DNA of 64,000 nucleotides from Janthinobacterium lividum (GTDB lineage Bacteria; Pseudomonadota; Gammaproteobacteria; Burkholderiales; Burkholderiaceae_D): NCBI RefSeq assembly GCF_023509035.1, contig NZ_CP075583.1, positions 4,278,001-4,342,000 on the forward strand, written 5' to 3'. The notes beneath the pieces were generated by a model. It ran no database searches. It had not been told where the DNA came from and saw only the letters and a program-made list of their open reading frames with translations. The translations under genes were made by a program, and so were the position numbers. Position 1 is the stretch's first letter. Each line of letters opens with the position of its first letter. Below are positions 26,131 to 37,108 of this stretch, in pieces.

Positions 26131-28557
26131 TTACTGTGTCTTGGGAAGCGCGTATGCTATCACGTAATCTCCCCGATCCGGGCTCTGGCGGGCGCCGCCC
26201 GCCACCACCACGACGTACTGACGGCCCGACTTGGGCGACACATACGTCATCGGCGTGCCTTGCGAACCGACGGGCATGCGCGCTTTCCACACTTCACGGC
26301 CCGTGGCGATCTCCATGGCGCGCAGATAATAATCCTGCGTGCCCGCATAAAACACCAGGCCCGACGCCGTGCTCACGCCGCCACCGAGGGTGGGCATGCC
26401 CAGCGGGATGGGCAGCCGCGCGCGCACGCCGTTGATGACGGCGTCCTGCACCGTGCCGGCCGGACGCTCCCACACTTTCGTGCGCGTCTTGAGGTCGATG
26501 GCGGCAAACACGCCCCACGGCGGACTTTGGCAGGGTATGCCCAACGGAGAATTGAAGGCCTTGTGGTCGATGACGAACGGCGTGCCATCCATCGGATAAG
26601 TGCTGCCCACACCGTGGCCAGCCGTCAGCTTGGCCACGTCCACCGTCTCGCGCGGCACCAGCTTGACCACTTGCGGCATGCGGATATCGTTGACGAACAT
26701 ATAGCCATTGCTTTCATCGACGGCCGCGCCACCCCAGTTGAAGCCGCCGTAGTAGCCCGGGTAGATCAGCGTTTCCTTGGTGCTTGGCGCCGTGAACTCG
26801 CCCTGGTAATTGAGCTTGCGGAAGCTGATGCGGCAGGCCAGCTGGTCGAAGAAGGTGGCGCCCCACATGTCGCGCTCCGTCAGCGTTTCCGCACCGAGGG
26901 CCGGCATGCCGGTGGAGTATGGCTGTGTCTTGGACACCCAGTCGCCGGCCGCATGCTCCTGCGGCACGGGTTTTTCCACCACGTCCGCGATCGGTTTCCC
27001 CGTGCGGCGGTCCAGCATGAATATCTGGCCCCGCTTGGTCAGCTGCACCAGCGCGGGGATCGTGCCGCCCTTGCCGTCCGGGACGTCGTACAGGGCCGGC
27101 TGCGCGGCCACGTCGTAGTCCCAGATATCGTGGTGAACGGTTTGATACGTCCAGCGCTCGCGGCCCGTGGCCATGTCGAGGGCGACGATGGCCGACGCAT
27201 ATTTTTCCGTCAGAGGCGGACGCTTGCCGCCCCAGAAGTCCGGCTGCTCGTTCCCCGTGGGCAGGTAGACCAGGCCCAGTGCATCGTCGAACGCAGGCGT
27301 CGACCACATGTTCGGCGTGCTGCGCGTGTAGGTCTGCCCTTCCGGCGGCAACCTGGTGATGGCCGGATTGCCCAGGTCCCAGGCCCACACCAGTTCACCC
27401 GTGTCGGCGCTATAGGCGCGCACGACGCCCGATGGTTCATCGGTGGAGCGGCCGTCGAACACCCAGCCACCGAGGATGATCAGGTTGCGCGCCACCGTGG
27501 GCGCGGACGTGTAGGCGTAGTACGGCACGTTCATTTTCACCTTGCCCAGGCCGACGGTGAGGTCGACGGAACCCTTGTCGCCGAAGCCCTCGCACTGCTT
27601 GCCCGTCTGCGCGTCGATCTCAATCAGGCGCGCATCCATAGTCACTTGCACGATGCGCCTGGCGCACGCGCCCGGCACCGGCGCGCTGGCCGCCTGCATG
27701 CCCTCAAAACGGAACGGCCTATCCACCTTGGCCGGCTCGTAATAGCCGACGCCGCGGCAGCGGTTCCACGTCCTGGTGTTGGCCGGCTTGGGATCGAACA
27801 TCCAGCGCTCCTTGCCCGTGTCCGCATCCAGCGCGATGACCTTGCTCGTCGGCGTGCACGTATAGATGGTGTCGCCGATCTGCAGCGGCGTGTTTTGCGA
27901 TTCGGACGCGCCTTCGGCCAGCTCGCCCGAGCGGTAGGTCCACGCCACTTGCAGCTTGTCGACATTCTGCTTGTCGATCTGCGTGTACGGCGCGAAGCGC
28001 GTGCCCTTCGGCCCAAAACCGTAATGCGCCCAGTTGGCGCTGCCGTCGTTGATGGCCGTCACCGCATCCTGCTGCGGCTGCGCAGTGGCGTCCGTCACGC
28101 CGTGCGGCTTGAACATGGCAGCGAAGCCGGCTACCAGCACGACGGCGAACAGGGCGGCGAAAGCGCGCGACTGGCCGGCGTGACCACGGCCTGCCAGCCA
28201 AGGATGCAGCAAGGCGGCCACCAGACCGATGACGAGGAATGGCGCCAGGCGCGGCACCATGGGCCAGAAAGCAAAACCGATTTCCCACACGGCCCAGGCC
28301 ACGGTGGCGATGACCAGCGCGGCGATGATGCTGCTCGCCAGCGGCTTGCGGCGCAAGTACAGCACGCCGGCCAAGAGCAAGCCGAGTCCGGCTAGCAGGT
28401 AATACCAGGAACCGCCGAGGGTAATCAGTTCAATGCCGCCCGCCGTCAGGGCCAGGCCGGTAAATCCAAGAAACATGCCGAAAACCGTCAGGGCAAGCCG
28501 CTTGCCCCTGAAGACCGCCGGGATCACCGGCGCTCCTTTATTTACTGAAGTGTCCAT
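26131..28557 (-). CDS. gcd: membrane-bound PQQ-dependent glucose dehydrogenase
   Basis: 808 residues, the usual length. Five hydrophobic segments occupy residues 20-145 and anchor the protein in the inner membrane. The rest is a periplasmic eight-bladed quinoprotein propeller with repeated W motifs (ALDADTGKERWMFDP, ALDMATGRERWTYQT, IDLKTRTKVWERP, AMEIATGREVWKA) and the active-site region around TVHHDIWDYDVAAQP. It oxidises glucose to gluconolactone in the periplasm, passing electrons to ubiquinone, and needs PQQ, whose synthesis genes are not in the window. GGATAAAAA precedes ATG 28557. Promoter and operator are described separately. Confidence 0.93.
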   Translation of the reverse strand: MDTSVNKGAPVIPAVFRGKRLALTVFGMFLGFTGLALTAGGIELITLGGSWYYLLAGLGLLLAGVLYLRRKPLASSIIAALVIATVAWAVWEIGFAFWPMVPRLAPFLVIGLVAALLHPWLAGRGHAGQSRAFAALFAVVLVAGFAAMFKPHGVTDATAQPQQDAVTAINDGSANWAHYGFGPKGTRFAPYTQIDKQNVDKLQVAWTYRSGELAEGASESQNTPLQIGDTIYTCTPTSKVIALDADTGKERWMFDPKPANTRTWNRCRGVGYYEPAKVDRPFRFEGMQAASAPVPGACARRIVQVTMDARLIEIDAQTGKQCEGFGDKGSVDLTVGLGKVKMNVPYYAYTSAPTVARNLIILGGWVFDGRSTDEPSGVVRAYSADTGELVWAWDLGNPAITRLPPEGQTYTRSTPNMWSTPAFDDALGLVYLPTGNEQPDFWGGKRPPLTEKYASAIVALDMATGRERWTYQTVHHDIWDYDVAAQPALYDVPDGKGGTIPALVQLTKRGQIFMLDRRTGKPIADVVEKPVPQEHAAGDWVSKTQPYSTGMPALGAETLTERDMWGATFFDQLACRISFRKLNYQGEFTAPSTKETLIYPGYYGGFNWGGAAVDESNGYMFVNDIRMPQVVKLVPRETVDVAKLTAGHGVGSTYPMDGTPFVIDHKAFNSPLGIPCQSPPWGVFAAIDLKTRTKVWERPAGTVQDAVINGVRARLPIPLGMPTLGGGVSTASGLVFYAGTQDYYLRAMEIATGREVWKARMPVGSQGTPMTYVSPKSGRQYVVVVAGGARQSPDRGDYVIAYALPKTQ

Positions 28558-28627
28558 TTTTTATCCATGACGCCCCCCCTGCCCAGGCAAATACGCCGGG
28601 GATGGCTGATTTTTTGAATCTACGTAG

Positions 28628-28650
28628 TGAAACTGTACTGTACGGTTTCA
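28628..28650. promoter_or_regulatory. probable TetR operator at the gcd promoter
   Basis: A 23-base palindrome, TGAAACTGTAC, central T, GTACGGTTTCA, with 10 of 11 arm positions matching. It begins on the last base of the gcd -10 hexamer and covers the expected transcription start. Position, size and symmetry fit repression by the TetR protein encoded downstream of gcd. Confidence 0.75.
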
Positions 28651-28678
28651 TTTTATGCCGATTCTTGACTCAAGTAAA
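28650..28678 (-). promoter_or_regulatory. probable sigma-70 promoter of gcd
   Basis: On the minus strand: TTTACT (plus 28673-28678), 17-base spacer, TAAAAT (plus 28650-28655). The start would fall near 28643, giving a leader of about 85 bases. Confidence 0.55.
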
Positions 28679-28786
28679 GAAAGTGATGTCGGAGCTTGAT
28701 TTTTTGCGGGGATGGGATGGATGAGATGGCGAACCGAATCTAAGAATCTGGTCTTGGCTTTTCTGCTAGCGCTTCTGGAACGCCCG

Positions 28787-28867
28787 AAAAACGCCCAGGG
28801 CTAGGCGCCCCGCCGAAGACAGTACGAATAGTACGGCGAGGCGGAGCAACAACGCCCTGGGCGTTTT
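28787..28867. terminator. large hairpin after the alcohol dehydrogenase gene
   Basis: AAAACGCCCAGGGC near 28788-28801 pairs perfectly with GCCCTGGGCGTTTT at 28854-28867. An inner arm set (CGCCG..GTAC / GTAC..GGCG) extends the stem. It lies just past the stop at 28876 on the minus strand. It could act as a terminator in both directions, or be a copy of an intergenic repeat family. Confidence 0.6.
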
Positions 28868-28875
28868 CTCGGGTG

Positions 28876-29922
28876 TTACAGAGAGGCCATGTCGATGACG
28901 AAGCGGTAACGTACATCGCTCTTGACCACGCGCTCAAACGCCTCATTGATATCCTGGATGCGGATGATCTCGATGTCCGACACAATATTGTGCTTGCCGC
29001 AGAAATCCAGCATTTCCTGGGTTTCCTTGATCGAGCCGATCATGGAGCCGGATAGGCTGCGACGCGCGCCCACCAGGCCGAAGGCGCTGATTGGCGGCAC
29101 GGCGCCTTCAGGGATGCCGACGATGACCATGCTGCCATCGACTTTCAGCAGGTTGATGTACTGGTTCCAGTCGATAGCCGCGCCCACAGTGCAGATGATC
29201 AGGTCGAAGGTGCCGGCCAGTTTGCTGAACGTTTCCGCGTCGTTGGTGGCGTAGTAATGCTTGGCGCCCAGACGCAGGCCGTCTTCGCGCTTCGACAAAG
29301 TCTGGCTCAGCACCGTCACTTCGGCGCCCATGGCGTGGGCGATCTTGACGCCCATGTGTCCCAGGCCACCCATGCCCAGGATGGCGACTTGCTTGCCAGG
29401 GCCGGCCTTCCAGTGGTTCAGCGGCGAATACAGGGTGATGCCGGCGCACAGCAGCGGTGCGGCGGCGTCCAGCGGCAGATTGTCGGGAATCGACAGCACA
29501 TAGCCTTCCTTGACGACGATGCTGTCCGAGTAACCGCCCTGCGTGGCCGTCTTGCCGTCCGCTTCCAGGCCGTTATAGGTCTGGATCAGGCCTGGCATGT
29601 ACTGTTCCAGGTCCACGTTGCGCGTCTTGCAGGTGGTGCAGGAATCGACGAAGCAGCCCACGCCCACGTGGTCGCCCACCTTGAACTTGCTGACGTTGGC
29701 GCCGACGGCCGTGACGACGCCGGCGATTTCATGGCCGGGCACCATCGGGAAGGCGGCGCCGCCCCATTCATCGCGCGCCTGGTGGATGTCGGAATGGCAC
29801 ACGCCACAGTATTTGATCGAGATGGCCACGTCGTCTTCGCGCGGGGCGCGGCGCTCGAACGTGAACGGTTGCAGTGCGGAGGTGGGGCCCAGAGCGGCGT
29901 AGCCTTTGGCGATGGTGGTCAT
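28876..29922 (-). CDS. zinc-dependent NAD(P) alcohol dehydrogenase (YahK/CAD-like)
   Basis: 348 residues from ATG 29922, with AAGGAG seven bases upstream. Catalytic zinc ligands appear in YCGVCHSD and PGHEIAGVV. The structural zinc region ([15 protein letters not shown]) has cysteines as in the cinnamyl-alcohol/YahK branch. The Rossmann motif is [18 protein letters not shown]. These enzymes reduce a broad range of aldehydes, usually with NADPH. The gene is divergent from an AraC-family regulator, a common arrangement that suggests the regulator controls it. Confidence 0.9.
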   Translation of the reverse strand: MTTIAKGYAALGPTSALQPFTFERRAPREDDVAISIKYCGVCHSDIHQARDEWGGAAFPMVPGHEIAGVVTAVGANVSKFKVGDHVGVGCFVDSCTTCKTRNVDLEQYMPGLIQTYNGLEADGKTATQGGYSDSIVVKEGYVLSIPDNLPLDAAAPLLCAGITLYSPLNHWKAGPGKQVAILGMGGLGHMGVKIAHAMGAEVTVLSQTLSKREDGLRLGAKHYYATNDAETFSKLAGTFDLIICTVGAAIDWNQYINLLKVDGSMVIVGIPEGAVPPISAFGLVGARRSLSGSMIGSIKETQEMLDFCGKHNIVSDIEIIRIQDINEAFERVVKSDVRYRFVIDMASL

Positions 29923-30107
29923 GAAAACTCCTTGGGTAGTGTTAGGAACGAGAGAGTCGAAGAGGCGCGTGCAGTGCATGCGATTGCACAAGTGTGCCCG
30001 AGAAGCCGGCCCGCCGTTACCGCGATCCTGCAAGACCTTTGCACGATCCTCCAAATCTGCGTAAGATCAACCCCCTGCCCTTCCTCGCCTCACGCATACT
30101 GACCTCC

Positions 30108-31061
30108 ATGTCCACACCACTCACTCCGCAAGACGAAATCGCCGCCCTGATCAGCCGCCACGCGCCGCGCACGGGCGACTACACGACCGCCATCGGCAAC
30201 CTGACATTCCACCGCCAGTCGTCGGTCACCGAGTCCCTGTTCCATGCGGCGCGCCCCAGCGTGGCCATCATCGCGCAGGGTGCGAAAGACGTCACCCTGG
30301 GCAGTGAAACCTTCCATTACAGCCGCATGCAATATCTGCTGACCTCCGTCGACTTGCCGGTGCAGGTGCGCGTGGTGGAAGCGAGCGTGGACAAGCCGCA
30401 CCTGTGCGTGGTGCTGGGCATCGACATCGCCGACGTGGCGGCGCTGCTCGATAGCGAAAGTAACGGCGTAAGCGCGGCGCAGCAGAAAATCCTGCCCGCC
30501 ACGCGCGGCATTTCCGTCAGCGACGTGTCGGCCGAGCTGCTCGACGCCATGCTGCGCCTCGTGCGCCTGCTCGACAAACCGGAGGAAATCGCCACGCTGG
30601 CGCCCTTGATCCGCCGCGAGCTGACCTATCGCCTGCTCAATGGCCCCGTCGGCGCGCGCCTGCGCCACATGGCGCTGGCCAGCAGCCAGTCGCACCAGGT
30701 GGGGCAAGCCATCGACTGGATCAAGCACAATTATTGCGAGCCGCTGCGCATCGAGCACCTGGCCGGCATGGCGAACATGAGCATGTCCTCGCTGCACCAC
30801 CACTTCAAGGCGATTACCGCCATGACGCCGATGCAGTACCAGAAGCTGCTGCGACTGCAGGAAGCGCGGCGCTTGATGCTGGTCGAGCAAATCGACGCGG
30901 GCACGGCCGGCTACCGGGTCGGCTACGCCAGCGAATCGCAGTTCAGTCGCGAATACAGCCGTCAGTTCGGCCGCGCGCCCATGCGCGACGTGGGCCAGGT
31001 GCGCGCGCAGCTGAGCGGCGCAAGTGCCAGCGCCGGCACCGCCTATTCCGTCTTGCCGTAA
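30108..31061 (+). CDS. AraC-family transcriptional regulator
   Basis: 317 residues from ATG 30108. The N-terminal half is an AraC-type sensor domain ([28 protein letters not shown]). The C-terminal half has two helix-turn-helix units: [24 protein letters not shown] with [16 protein letters not shown], then [22 protein letters not shown]. Proteins of this type beside alcohol dehydrogenases usually activate the neighbour in response to an aldehyde or alcohol. The 3' end overlaps the 3' end of the convergent oxoprolinase gene by 19 bases. Confidence 0.9.
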   Translation: MSTPLTPQDEIAALISRHAPRTGDYTTAIGNLTFHRQSSVTESLFHAARPSVAIIAQGAKDVTLGSETFHYSRMQYLLTSVDLPVQVRVVEASVDKPHLCVVLGIDIADVAALLDSESNGVSAAQQKILPATRGISVSDVSAELLDAMLRLVRLLDKPEEIATLAPLIRRELTYRLLNGPVGARLRHMALASSQSHQVGQAIDWIKHNYCEPLRIEHLAGMANMSMSSLHHHFKAITAMTPMQYQKLLRLQEARRLMLVEQIDAGTAGYRVGYASESQFSREYSRQFGRAPMRDVGQVRAQLSGASASAGTAYSVLP

Positions 31062-34000
31062 CCGCCGCCGCCCGGCGTTTCGATGACGAAGACGTCGCCT
31101 GCTTGCATGTCGGTCTTGCCGATATGCGCCAGGTGCTCCACCGTGCCGTCCACCCGCTCCACGTAATTGCGCCCCAGCGCGCCCGGCGCGCCGCCATCCA
31201 TGCCGAAAGGAGGATGGATGCGGTTGTTCGACAAAATCGCCGCCGTCATCGGCTCGAGAAAGCGCACCCGGCGCACGCCGCCATTGCCGCCGTGCCAGCG
31301 CCCCGCCCCGCCCGAACCTGCGCGGATGCTGTAGCTGTCCAGGCGCACGGGAAAGCGCCACTCGAGGATTTCCGGATCCGTCAGGCGCGAATTGGTCATG
31401 TTCGTCTGCACCACGTCCGTGCCGTCGAAACCGGGACCAGCGCCCGAGCCGCCCGATATCGTCTCGTAGTATTGGTACTTGGCGCTGCCAAACGTGAAAT
31501 TGTTCATCGTCCCCTGCGAGGCGGCCATGGCTCCCAGCGCACCATACAGGGCGTTGGTGATGCAGGTCGAGGTTTCCACATTGCCCGACACGACGGAGGC
31601 CGGGTACTGCGGGTTGAGCATGGAGCCGGTTGGAATGATCACGCTCAAGGGCTTCAGGCAGCCCGCGTTCAGCGGGATCTCGTCGTCGACCAAAGTGCGG
31701 AATACGTACAGCACGGCCGCCATGCAGACGGCGGACGGCGCGTTGAAATTGTTCGGCAGCTGGCTTGAGGTTCCCGTAAAGTCGATGGTGGCGCTGCGCT
31801 CGGCCACGTCGACCTTGATCGCCACCTGGATGCGCGCGCCGTTGTCCAGGTCCAGCGCATAACTGCCATCCTTCAGGGTCGTGATGACCCTGCGCACGGC
31901 TTCCTCCGCGTTGTCCTGTACGTGGCCCATGTACGCTTGCACCACAAGCAAGCCGAAATGCGCGACCATCTTGTGCAATTCTTCGGCCCCCTTCTGGTTG
32001 GCCGCCACCTGGGCGCGCAGGTCCGCCAGGTTTTGCCGGGGGTTGCGGGCCGGCCAGCTGGCGCCCGCCAGCAGGGCCAGGGTCTCGTCTTCGCGCATCA
32101 CGCCCGTGGCGCCGTCGACCAGCTTGAAATTGTCGATCAACACGCCCTCTTCCTCGATGCGCGTGGAGTCGGGCGGCATGGAGCCGGGCGTGGTGCCGCC
32201 AATGTCCGCATGGTGGCCGCGCGAGCCGACATAGAACAGGATGGCGTCGCCCGCTTCGTCAAACACAGGCGAGATCACCGTCACGTCGGGCAAGTGCGTG
32301 CCGCCGTGGTACGGGTCGTTCAGCATAAAGACGTCGCCCGGCCGCATGGCGCCCGCATTGCGCGTCATGACGGTGCGGATGCTCTCGCCCATGGAGCCCA
32401 GGTGCACGGGCATGTGCGGCGCATTCGCGATCAAGTGGCCTTGCGCGTCGAAGATGGCGCAGCTGAAGTCGAGCCTCTCCTTGATGTTGACGGAATGGGC
32501 CGTATTTTGCAGCCGCAGGCCCATCTGCTCGGCAATCGACATGAACAGGTTGTTGAAAATTTCCAGCATCACGGGATCGGCATTCGTCCCAATGGCGCGC
32601 CGTGCGGGCAAGGCAGCGACCCTGCGCAAGATCAAATGGCCATGCGCCGTGACGTCAGCGCGCCAGCCCGGTTCGATGACGGTGGTGGCATTGGCGTCGC
32701 TGACGATGGCCGGGCCGTCTATCGTATCGCCGGGTCGCAGGCTGTCCGCCCCATACAAGCCGCTGTCGCGCCACGCACCGGCGCAGTACATGGCCACCGT
32801 CTGCATGGGCGCCAGCGCGCCCGCACGTGCCGCATAGGCCGGCACGGCCACTTGCGGCGCATCGGACGCGCCGATGGCTTCCACGGAAATGGCTTCGACG
32901 ATCAAGGCGCGCGCCGGCATCAAAAAGGAAAAGCGTTTTTTATACGCTGCCTCAAACTGCGCCTGCATGCTCGCTACCGTATCGAACAGCACGACGAGGG
33001 CCGAATCCGTGCCCTCATAGCGCAGGTGCACGCGCGACACCAGCGCGATGCGTTCCCCTTGCACGCCCTGGCGCAGCAAGTCGCCCCGCGCCAGCTCGCC
33101 CAGCGCCGCGAAATCGCGCGCCAGATTCACGCCCAGTGCCGCCTCGATGGCCTGTTCGCGCATGGCGCTCTGGTCGGCCAGTCCCATGCCGTAGGCCGAC
33201 ATCACGCCCGCCAGGCTGTGGATGAACACCGTGCGCATGCCCAGCGCATCGGCCACCAGGCAGGCGTGCTGGCCGCCCGCGCCGCCAAAGCTGGTGAGCG
33301 TATATTCGGTAACGTCATGACCGCGCTGCACGGAAATCTGCTTGATGGCGTTGGCCATATTGCCCACGGCGATGGCGATATAGCCTTCGGCCACTTCTTC
33401 CGGGGTGGAGTTCACGGTACGCGCCAGCGCCGCGAACTGGGCGCGCACCGTGGCTGCGTCCAGCGCTTCGTTGGCGTCGGGCCCGAAAACGCGGGGAAAG
33501 AAGGCGGGCTGCAGTTTGCCCAGCATGACATTGCAGTCGGTGACAGCCAGCGGACCACCGCGCCGGTAGCTGGCGGGACCAGGGTTGGCGCCCGCGCTGT
33601 CCGGCCCCACCTTGTAGCGGGCGCCGTCGAAGTGCAGGATGGAGCCGCCGCCCGCGGCCACCGTGTGGAGACTCATCATGGGCGCGCGCATACGCACGCC
33701 GACGATCTGCGTCTCGAACACGCGCTCGAATTCGCCCGCGTAATGCGACACGTCCGTCGAGGTGCCGCCCATGTCGAAGCCGATGACTTTATCGAAACCG
33801 GCCAGCGCGCTGGCGCGCACCATGCCGACGATGCCGCCGGCGGGGCCGGACAAAATGCTGTCCTTGCCCTGGAAGGCACGCGCATCCGTCAAGCCGCCGT
33901 TCGACTGCATGAATTGCAGGTGCACGCCAGGCAGCTCGGCCGCCAGCTGGTCGACGTAGCGGCGCAAAATCGGCGACAGATAGGCGTCGACCACCGTGGT

Positions 34001-34615
34001 GTCGCCGCGCGCCACCAGTTTCATCATGGGGCTCACTTCGTGCGACACGGACACCTGCGTAAAACCGGCCTCGCGCGCCAGCTGCGCCACCCGCGCCTCG
34101 TGCGCATGGTAGCGGTAGCCGTGCATCAGCACGATCGCGATGGCGCGCACGCCGCGCGCATAGGCCTGTTCCAGCGCGGCGCGCGCGGCGGCTTCATCGA
34201 GCGGGCTCACGACGTCACCATGGGCGCCCACTCGTTCATCGATCTCGATCACGTCGCCGTACAGCAGTTCGGGCAAGATGATCTGGCGCGCGAACAGCTG
34301 CGGGCGGTTCTGGTAGGCGATGCGCAAGGCGTCGCGAAAACCGCGCGTGATCGCCAGCACGGTCGGCTCGCCCTTGCGCTCGAGCAGCGCATTGGTCGCG
34401 ACCGTCGTCCCCATCTTGATGGCGCCCACCAGTTCGACGGGCAGCGGCGCGCCAGGCACAAGTCCCATCAGCTGGCGCATGCCGGCCAGCGCCGCATCGC
34501 GATACTGGCCCGGGTTCTCCGACAGCAGCTTGTGCGTGGCCAGGCTGCCGTCAGGACGGCGCGCCACGATGTCCGTAAAGGTGCCGCCCCGGTCGATCCA
34601 GAATTGCCAGTCCAT
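31043..34615 (-). CDS. 5-oxoprolinase/hydantoinase, fused A and B subunits
   Basis: 1190 residues from ATG 34615, with AGGA upstream. A longer open frame runs to 35989 but is antisense to nnrD and lacks homology. Residues 1 to about 680 are HyuA-like ([65 protein letters not shown]). The remainder is HyuB-like ([47 protein letters not shown]). The fused form is typical of ATP-dependent 5-oxoprolinase, which opens 5-oxo-L-proline to glutamate; a hydantoinase role cannot be excluded. It is a single gene, divergent from nnrD. Confidence 0.9.
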   Translation of the reverse strand: MDWQFWIDRGGTFTDIVARRPDGSLATHKLLSENPGQYRDAALAGMRQLMGLVPGAPLPVELVGAIKMGTTVATNALLERKGEPTVLAITRGFRDALRIAYQNRPQLFARQIILPELLYGDVIEIDERVGAHGDVVSPLDEAAARAALEQAYARGVRAIAIVLMHGYRYHAHEARVAQLAREAGFTQVSVSHEVSPMMKLVARGDTTVVDAYLSPILRRYVDQLAAELPGVHLQFMQSNGGLTDARAFQGKDSILSGPAGGIVGMVRASALAGFDKVIGFDMGGTSTDVSHYAGEFERVFETQIVGVRMRAPMMSLHTVAAGGGSILHFDGARYKVGPDSAGANPGPASYRRGGPLAVTDCNVMLGKLQPAFFPRVFGPDANEALDAATVRAQFAALARTVNSTPEEVAEGYIAIAVGNMANAIKQISVQRGHDVTEYTLTSFGGAGGQHACLVADALGMRTVFIHSLAGVMSAYGMGLADQSAMREQAIEAALGVNLARDFAALGELARGDLLRQGVQGERIALVSRVHLRYEGTDSALVVLFDTVASMQAQFEAAYKKRFSFLMPARALIVEAISVEAIGASDAPQVAVPAYAARAGALAPMQTVAMYCAGAWRDSGLYGADSLRPGDTIDGPAIVSDANATTVIEPGWRADVTAHGHLILRRVAALPARRAIGTNADPVMLEIFNNLFMSIAEQMGLRLQNTAHSVNIKERLDFSCAIFDAQGHLIANAPHMPVHLGSMGESIRTVMTRNAGAMRPGDVFMLNDPYHGGTHLPDVTVISPVFDEAGDAILFYVGSRGHHADIGGTTPGSMPPDSTRIEEEGVLIDNFKLVDGATGVMREDETLALLAGASWPARNPRQNLADLRAQVAANQKGAEELHKMVAHFGLLVVQAYMGHVQDNAEEAVRRVITTLKDGSYALDLDNGARIQVAIKVDVAERSATIDFTGTSSQLPNNFNAPSAVCMAAVLYVFRTLVDDEIPLNAGCLKPLSVIIPTGSMLNPQYPASVVSGNVETSTCITNALYGALGAMAASQGTMNNFTFGSAKYQYYETISGGSGAGPGFDGTDVVQTNMTNSRLTDPEILEWRFPVRLDSYSIRAGSGGAGRWHGGNGGVRRVRFLEPMTAAILSNNRIHPPFGMDGGAPGALGRNYVERVDGTVEHLAHIGKTDMQAGDVFVIETPGGGGYGKTE

Positions 34616-34747
34616 CGTCCTGCCCCCGTACTTATGTGAGATGGCTATTGTAGCCGCCAAACAGGGGCGCGTTTCAGGCGTGCGCGCCTTGCCTTTCGCC
34701 CGCTTCGGCCTTATGTTGAAGACATGCTGACTAACGGAACACGCTCC

Positions 34748-36304
34748 ATGCCCCTGATCGACTCTGCAACACCGCTGTACGCCATCGCCGAACTGCGCGC
34801 CATCGAACAAGCGGCCATGCGCGACCTGCCGCAAGGGCTGCTGATGCAGCGCGCGGGCCAGGCCGCCGCCAGTGCCGCCCTGAAGCTGCTGCACGCCCAG
34901 GAAGATGGCGACAGCGCGGGCCACCGGCGCGTATTGGTATTGGCCGGCCCCGGCGACAACGGCGGCGACGCGCTGGAAGCGGCTGCGCACCTGGCCGGCA
35001 GCGGCACCGAGGTGCTCGTCTGGCTGGCGCCCGAGGCGCAAGCCACGTCGCCCGAGCGCGAACAGGCGCTGAGCCGCGCGCGCAACAGCACCTCGCGCTT
35101 CATGGACGCGACGACCTCCATGGCGTCGGCCGCAGTGGGCGCGGCGCCATGGCACCTCGTCATCGATGGCCTGTTCGGCATCGGCGCATCGCGCCCGCTC
35201 GACGGCGAATGCCGCGAAGTGGCGCAGCTGGTCAACAACCTCGCATGCCCCGTGCTGGCGCTCGACGTACCCAGCGGCCTGCACGCCGATACGGGCGCCA
35301 TCGACGGCGTCGCCATCCGCGCCACGCATACGCTCACCTTCATCGGCGACAAGCCGGGCCTGCACACGGCGAATGGCCGCGACTACGCGGGGGAAGTGGA
35401 AGTGGCCGCGCTGGTCATCGCCCCATCCCTGCTGCCGCCCGCCAGGGCCCAGCTGGGCGGCCTGCACCTGTTCGCCCGCCAGTTGCAGCCGCGCCGGCAA
35501 AACACGCACAAGGGCAGCTACGGCAGCGTGGCCGTCATCGGCGGCGCACAGGGCATGGCTGGCGCGCCTATCCTGGCGGCGCGCACGGCCCTGCATGCGG
35601 GCGCGGGAAGAGTCTACATCGCCTTTCCCGACGCACCGCCCGCCTTCGACAGCGGCCAGCCGGAACTGATGTGCCGGCACGCCAGGGACGTCGATTTCTC
35701 GGGACTGCACTTTGCCGCGCTGGTGGCCGGCCCCGGCCTCGGTGACAAGGCCGGCACGGTGGAATTGCTGCAGCGTGCCATCGACAGCGACAGTCCTCTG
35801 CTGCTGGACGCCGATGCCCTGAACCTGATGGCGGCCGAGCCGGAGCTGCAATCGGCGCTGGCCGTGCGCACGGGTGCGGGGGCGACGATATTGACGCCGC
35901 ATCCGCTGGAAGCGGCGCGCCTGCTCGACATGACGGTGGCCGAGGTGCAGGCCGACCGCCTGGGCGCGGCGCGCCAGCTGGCGGCGCAACTGGGCGTCAT
36001 CGTCGTCTTGAAAGGTTCAGGTACGGTGATCGCCGCGCAGGATGGCACCGTGGTGGTCAACAACACGGGCGGTCCCGCGCTGGCGACGGCTGGCACGGGC
36101 GACGTGCTGTCCGGCCTGTGCGGCAGCCTGCTGGCGCAGGGCTGGCCGGAATGGGAAGCGGCGCTTGGCGCAGTCTGGCTGCATGGCGCAGCGGCCGATG
36201 CGCTGGTGGCGGCAGGCAGCGGCCCGATCGGCCTGACGGCCGGGGAATTGATCCCGGCGATCCGCAAGCTGATCAATGCCTTGTCGGCATCATCATTGCG
36301 CTAG
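34748..36304 (+). CDS. nnrD: bifunctional NAD(P)HX epimerase/dehydratase
   Basis: About 518 residues from ATG 34748 (ATG 34724 is also possible). The N-terminal YjeF epimerase domain has [20 protein letters not shown] and [13 protein letters not shown]. The C-terminal ribokinase-like dehydratase domain has [51 protein letters not shown] and [11 protein letters not shown]. Together they repair hydrated NADH and NADPH using ADP or ATP. The stop overlaps that of the convergent ABC ATPase by 4 bases. Confidence 0.93.
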   Translation: MPLIDSATPLYAIAELRAIEQAAMRDLPQGLLMQRAGQAAASAALKLLHAQEDGDSAGHRRVLVLAGPGDNGGDALEAAAHLAGSGTEVLVWLAPEAQATSPEREQALSRARNSTSRFMDATTSMASAAVGAAPWHLVIDGLFGIGASRPLDGECREVAQLVNNLACPVLALDVPSGLHADTGAIDGVAIRATHTLTFIGDKPGLHTANGRDYAGEVEVAALVIAPSLLPPARAQLGGLHLFARQLQPRRQNTHKGSYGSVAVIGGAQGMAGAPILAARTALHAGAGRVYIAFPDAPPAFDSGQPELMCRHARDVDFSGLHFAALVAGPGLGDKAGTVELLQRAIDSDSPLLLDADALNLMAAEPELQSALAVRTGAGATILTPHPLEAARLLDMTVAEVQADRLGAARQLAAQLGVIVVLKGSGTVIAAQDGTVVVNNTGGPALATAGTGDVLSGLCGSLLAQGWPEWEAALGAVWLHGAAADALVAAGSGPIGLTAGELIPAIRKLINALSASSLR

Positions 36305-37053
36305 ATCAAGCGTCCAGCCGAAATGGTAATCGTGCGCCCGCAGCGGGCCGCGATCGAACTGTCGTGGGTTACCAGCACCAGGGTCGAGCCACGTTCGCGG
36401 TTCAGCTCGAACATCAGCTGGATCACGGCTTCGCCCGTGGCCGCATCGAGGCTGCCCGTCGGCTCGTCGGCAAACAGCAGCGGCGGCTCCGTGACGAAGG
36501 CACGCGCCAGGGCCACGCGCTGCTGCTCGCCGCCGGACAGGTATTTTGGATAGTGTTTCAGACGGCTGCCCAGGTTCACTCTGCCCAGCATGGCTTGCGC
36601 CTTCTCTTTCGCGTCAGGGTCGCCGCGCAATTCCAGTGGCAGCCTGACGTTTTCCAGCGCCGTCAGGTGGGCCAGCAGCTGGAAGGACTGGAACACGAAA
36701 CCGAGCTTTTCCTTGCGAAAGCCGGCGCGGCCGTCCTCATCGAGGGCGAAGATATCGGTGCCATCGAGGATGACCTTGCCCTCGCTGGGCGTGTCCAGGC
36801 CGGCCAGCAAGCCCAGCAAGGTGGACTTGCCGGAACCGGAGGCGCCGACGATGGCCAGCGTCTCCGCCGTTTGCACGGTAAAATCGACTTGATGCAGGAT
36901 GGTCAGCTCACCATCGGCATCGGGTACGCGCTTGGCCAGCTGGACCACTTCGATGGCCGGCTGGGCATTTTGGCTGTTGGGTGCGGCGGGCCGCTGAGCC
37001 GCTGCTTCTGACGGAAGAAAACTGGTGGAAGTCGCTTTAGGGAATTCGGGCAT
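36301..37053 (-). CDS. ABC transporter ATP-binding protein (YbbA/LolD-like)
   Basis: 250 residues. Walker A GASGSGKST, Q-loop in LGFVFQSFQLL, signature LSGGEQQRVALARA, Walker B LLFADEPTGSLD and H-loop VLVTHDSS are all present. The first 35 residues are a low-complexity extension. Like E. coli ybbA, it lies divergently beside tesA. The matching permease (YbbP-like) is not next to it in this window, so its partner is elsewhere or was lost. Confidence 0.9.
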   Translation of the reverse strand: MPEFPKATSTSFLPSEAAAQRPAAPNSQNAQPAIEVVQLAKRVPDADGELTILHQVDFTVQTAETLAIVGASGSGKSTLLGLLAGLDTPSEGKVILDGTDIFALDEDGRAGFRKEKLGFVFQSFQLLAHLTALENVRLPLELRGDPDAKEKAQAMLGRVNLGSRLKHYPKYLSGGEQQRVALARAFVTEPPLLFADEPTGSLDAATGEAVIQLMFELNRERGSTLVLVTHDSSIAARCGRTITISAGRLI

Positions 37054-37108
37054 GCTGATCTATCTTAAAAAATTTCGTGAACAAATAAGTGTCAAGGGCA
37101 GCAGCCGC

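Noticed and set aside
34616..35989. 458-residue N-terminal extension of the oxoprolinase frame
   Set aside because: Antisense to nnrD, low-complexity, and the true start at 34615 has both a ribosome binding site and family-like residues.
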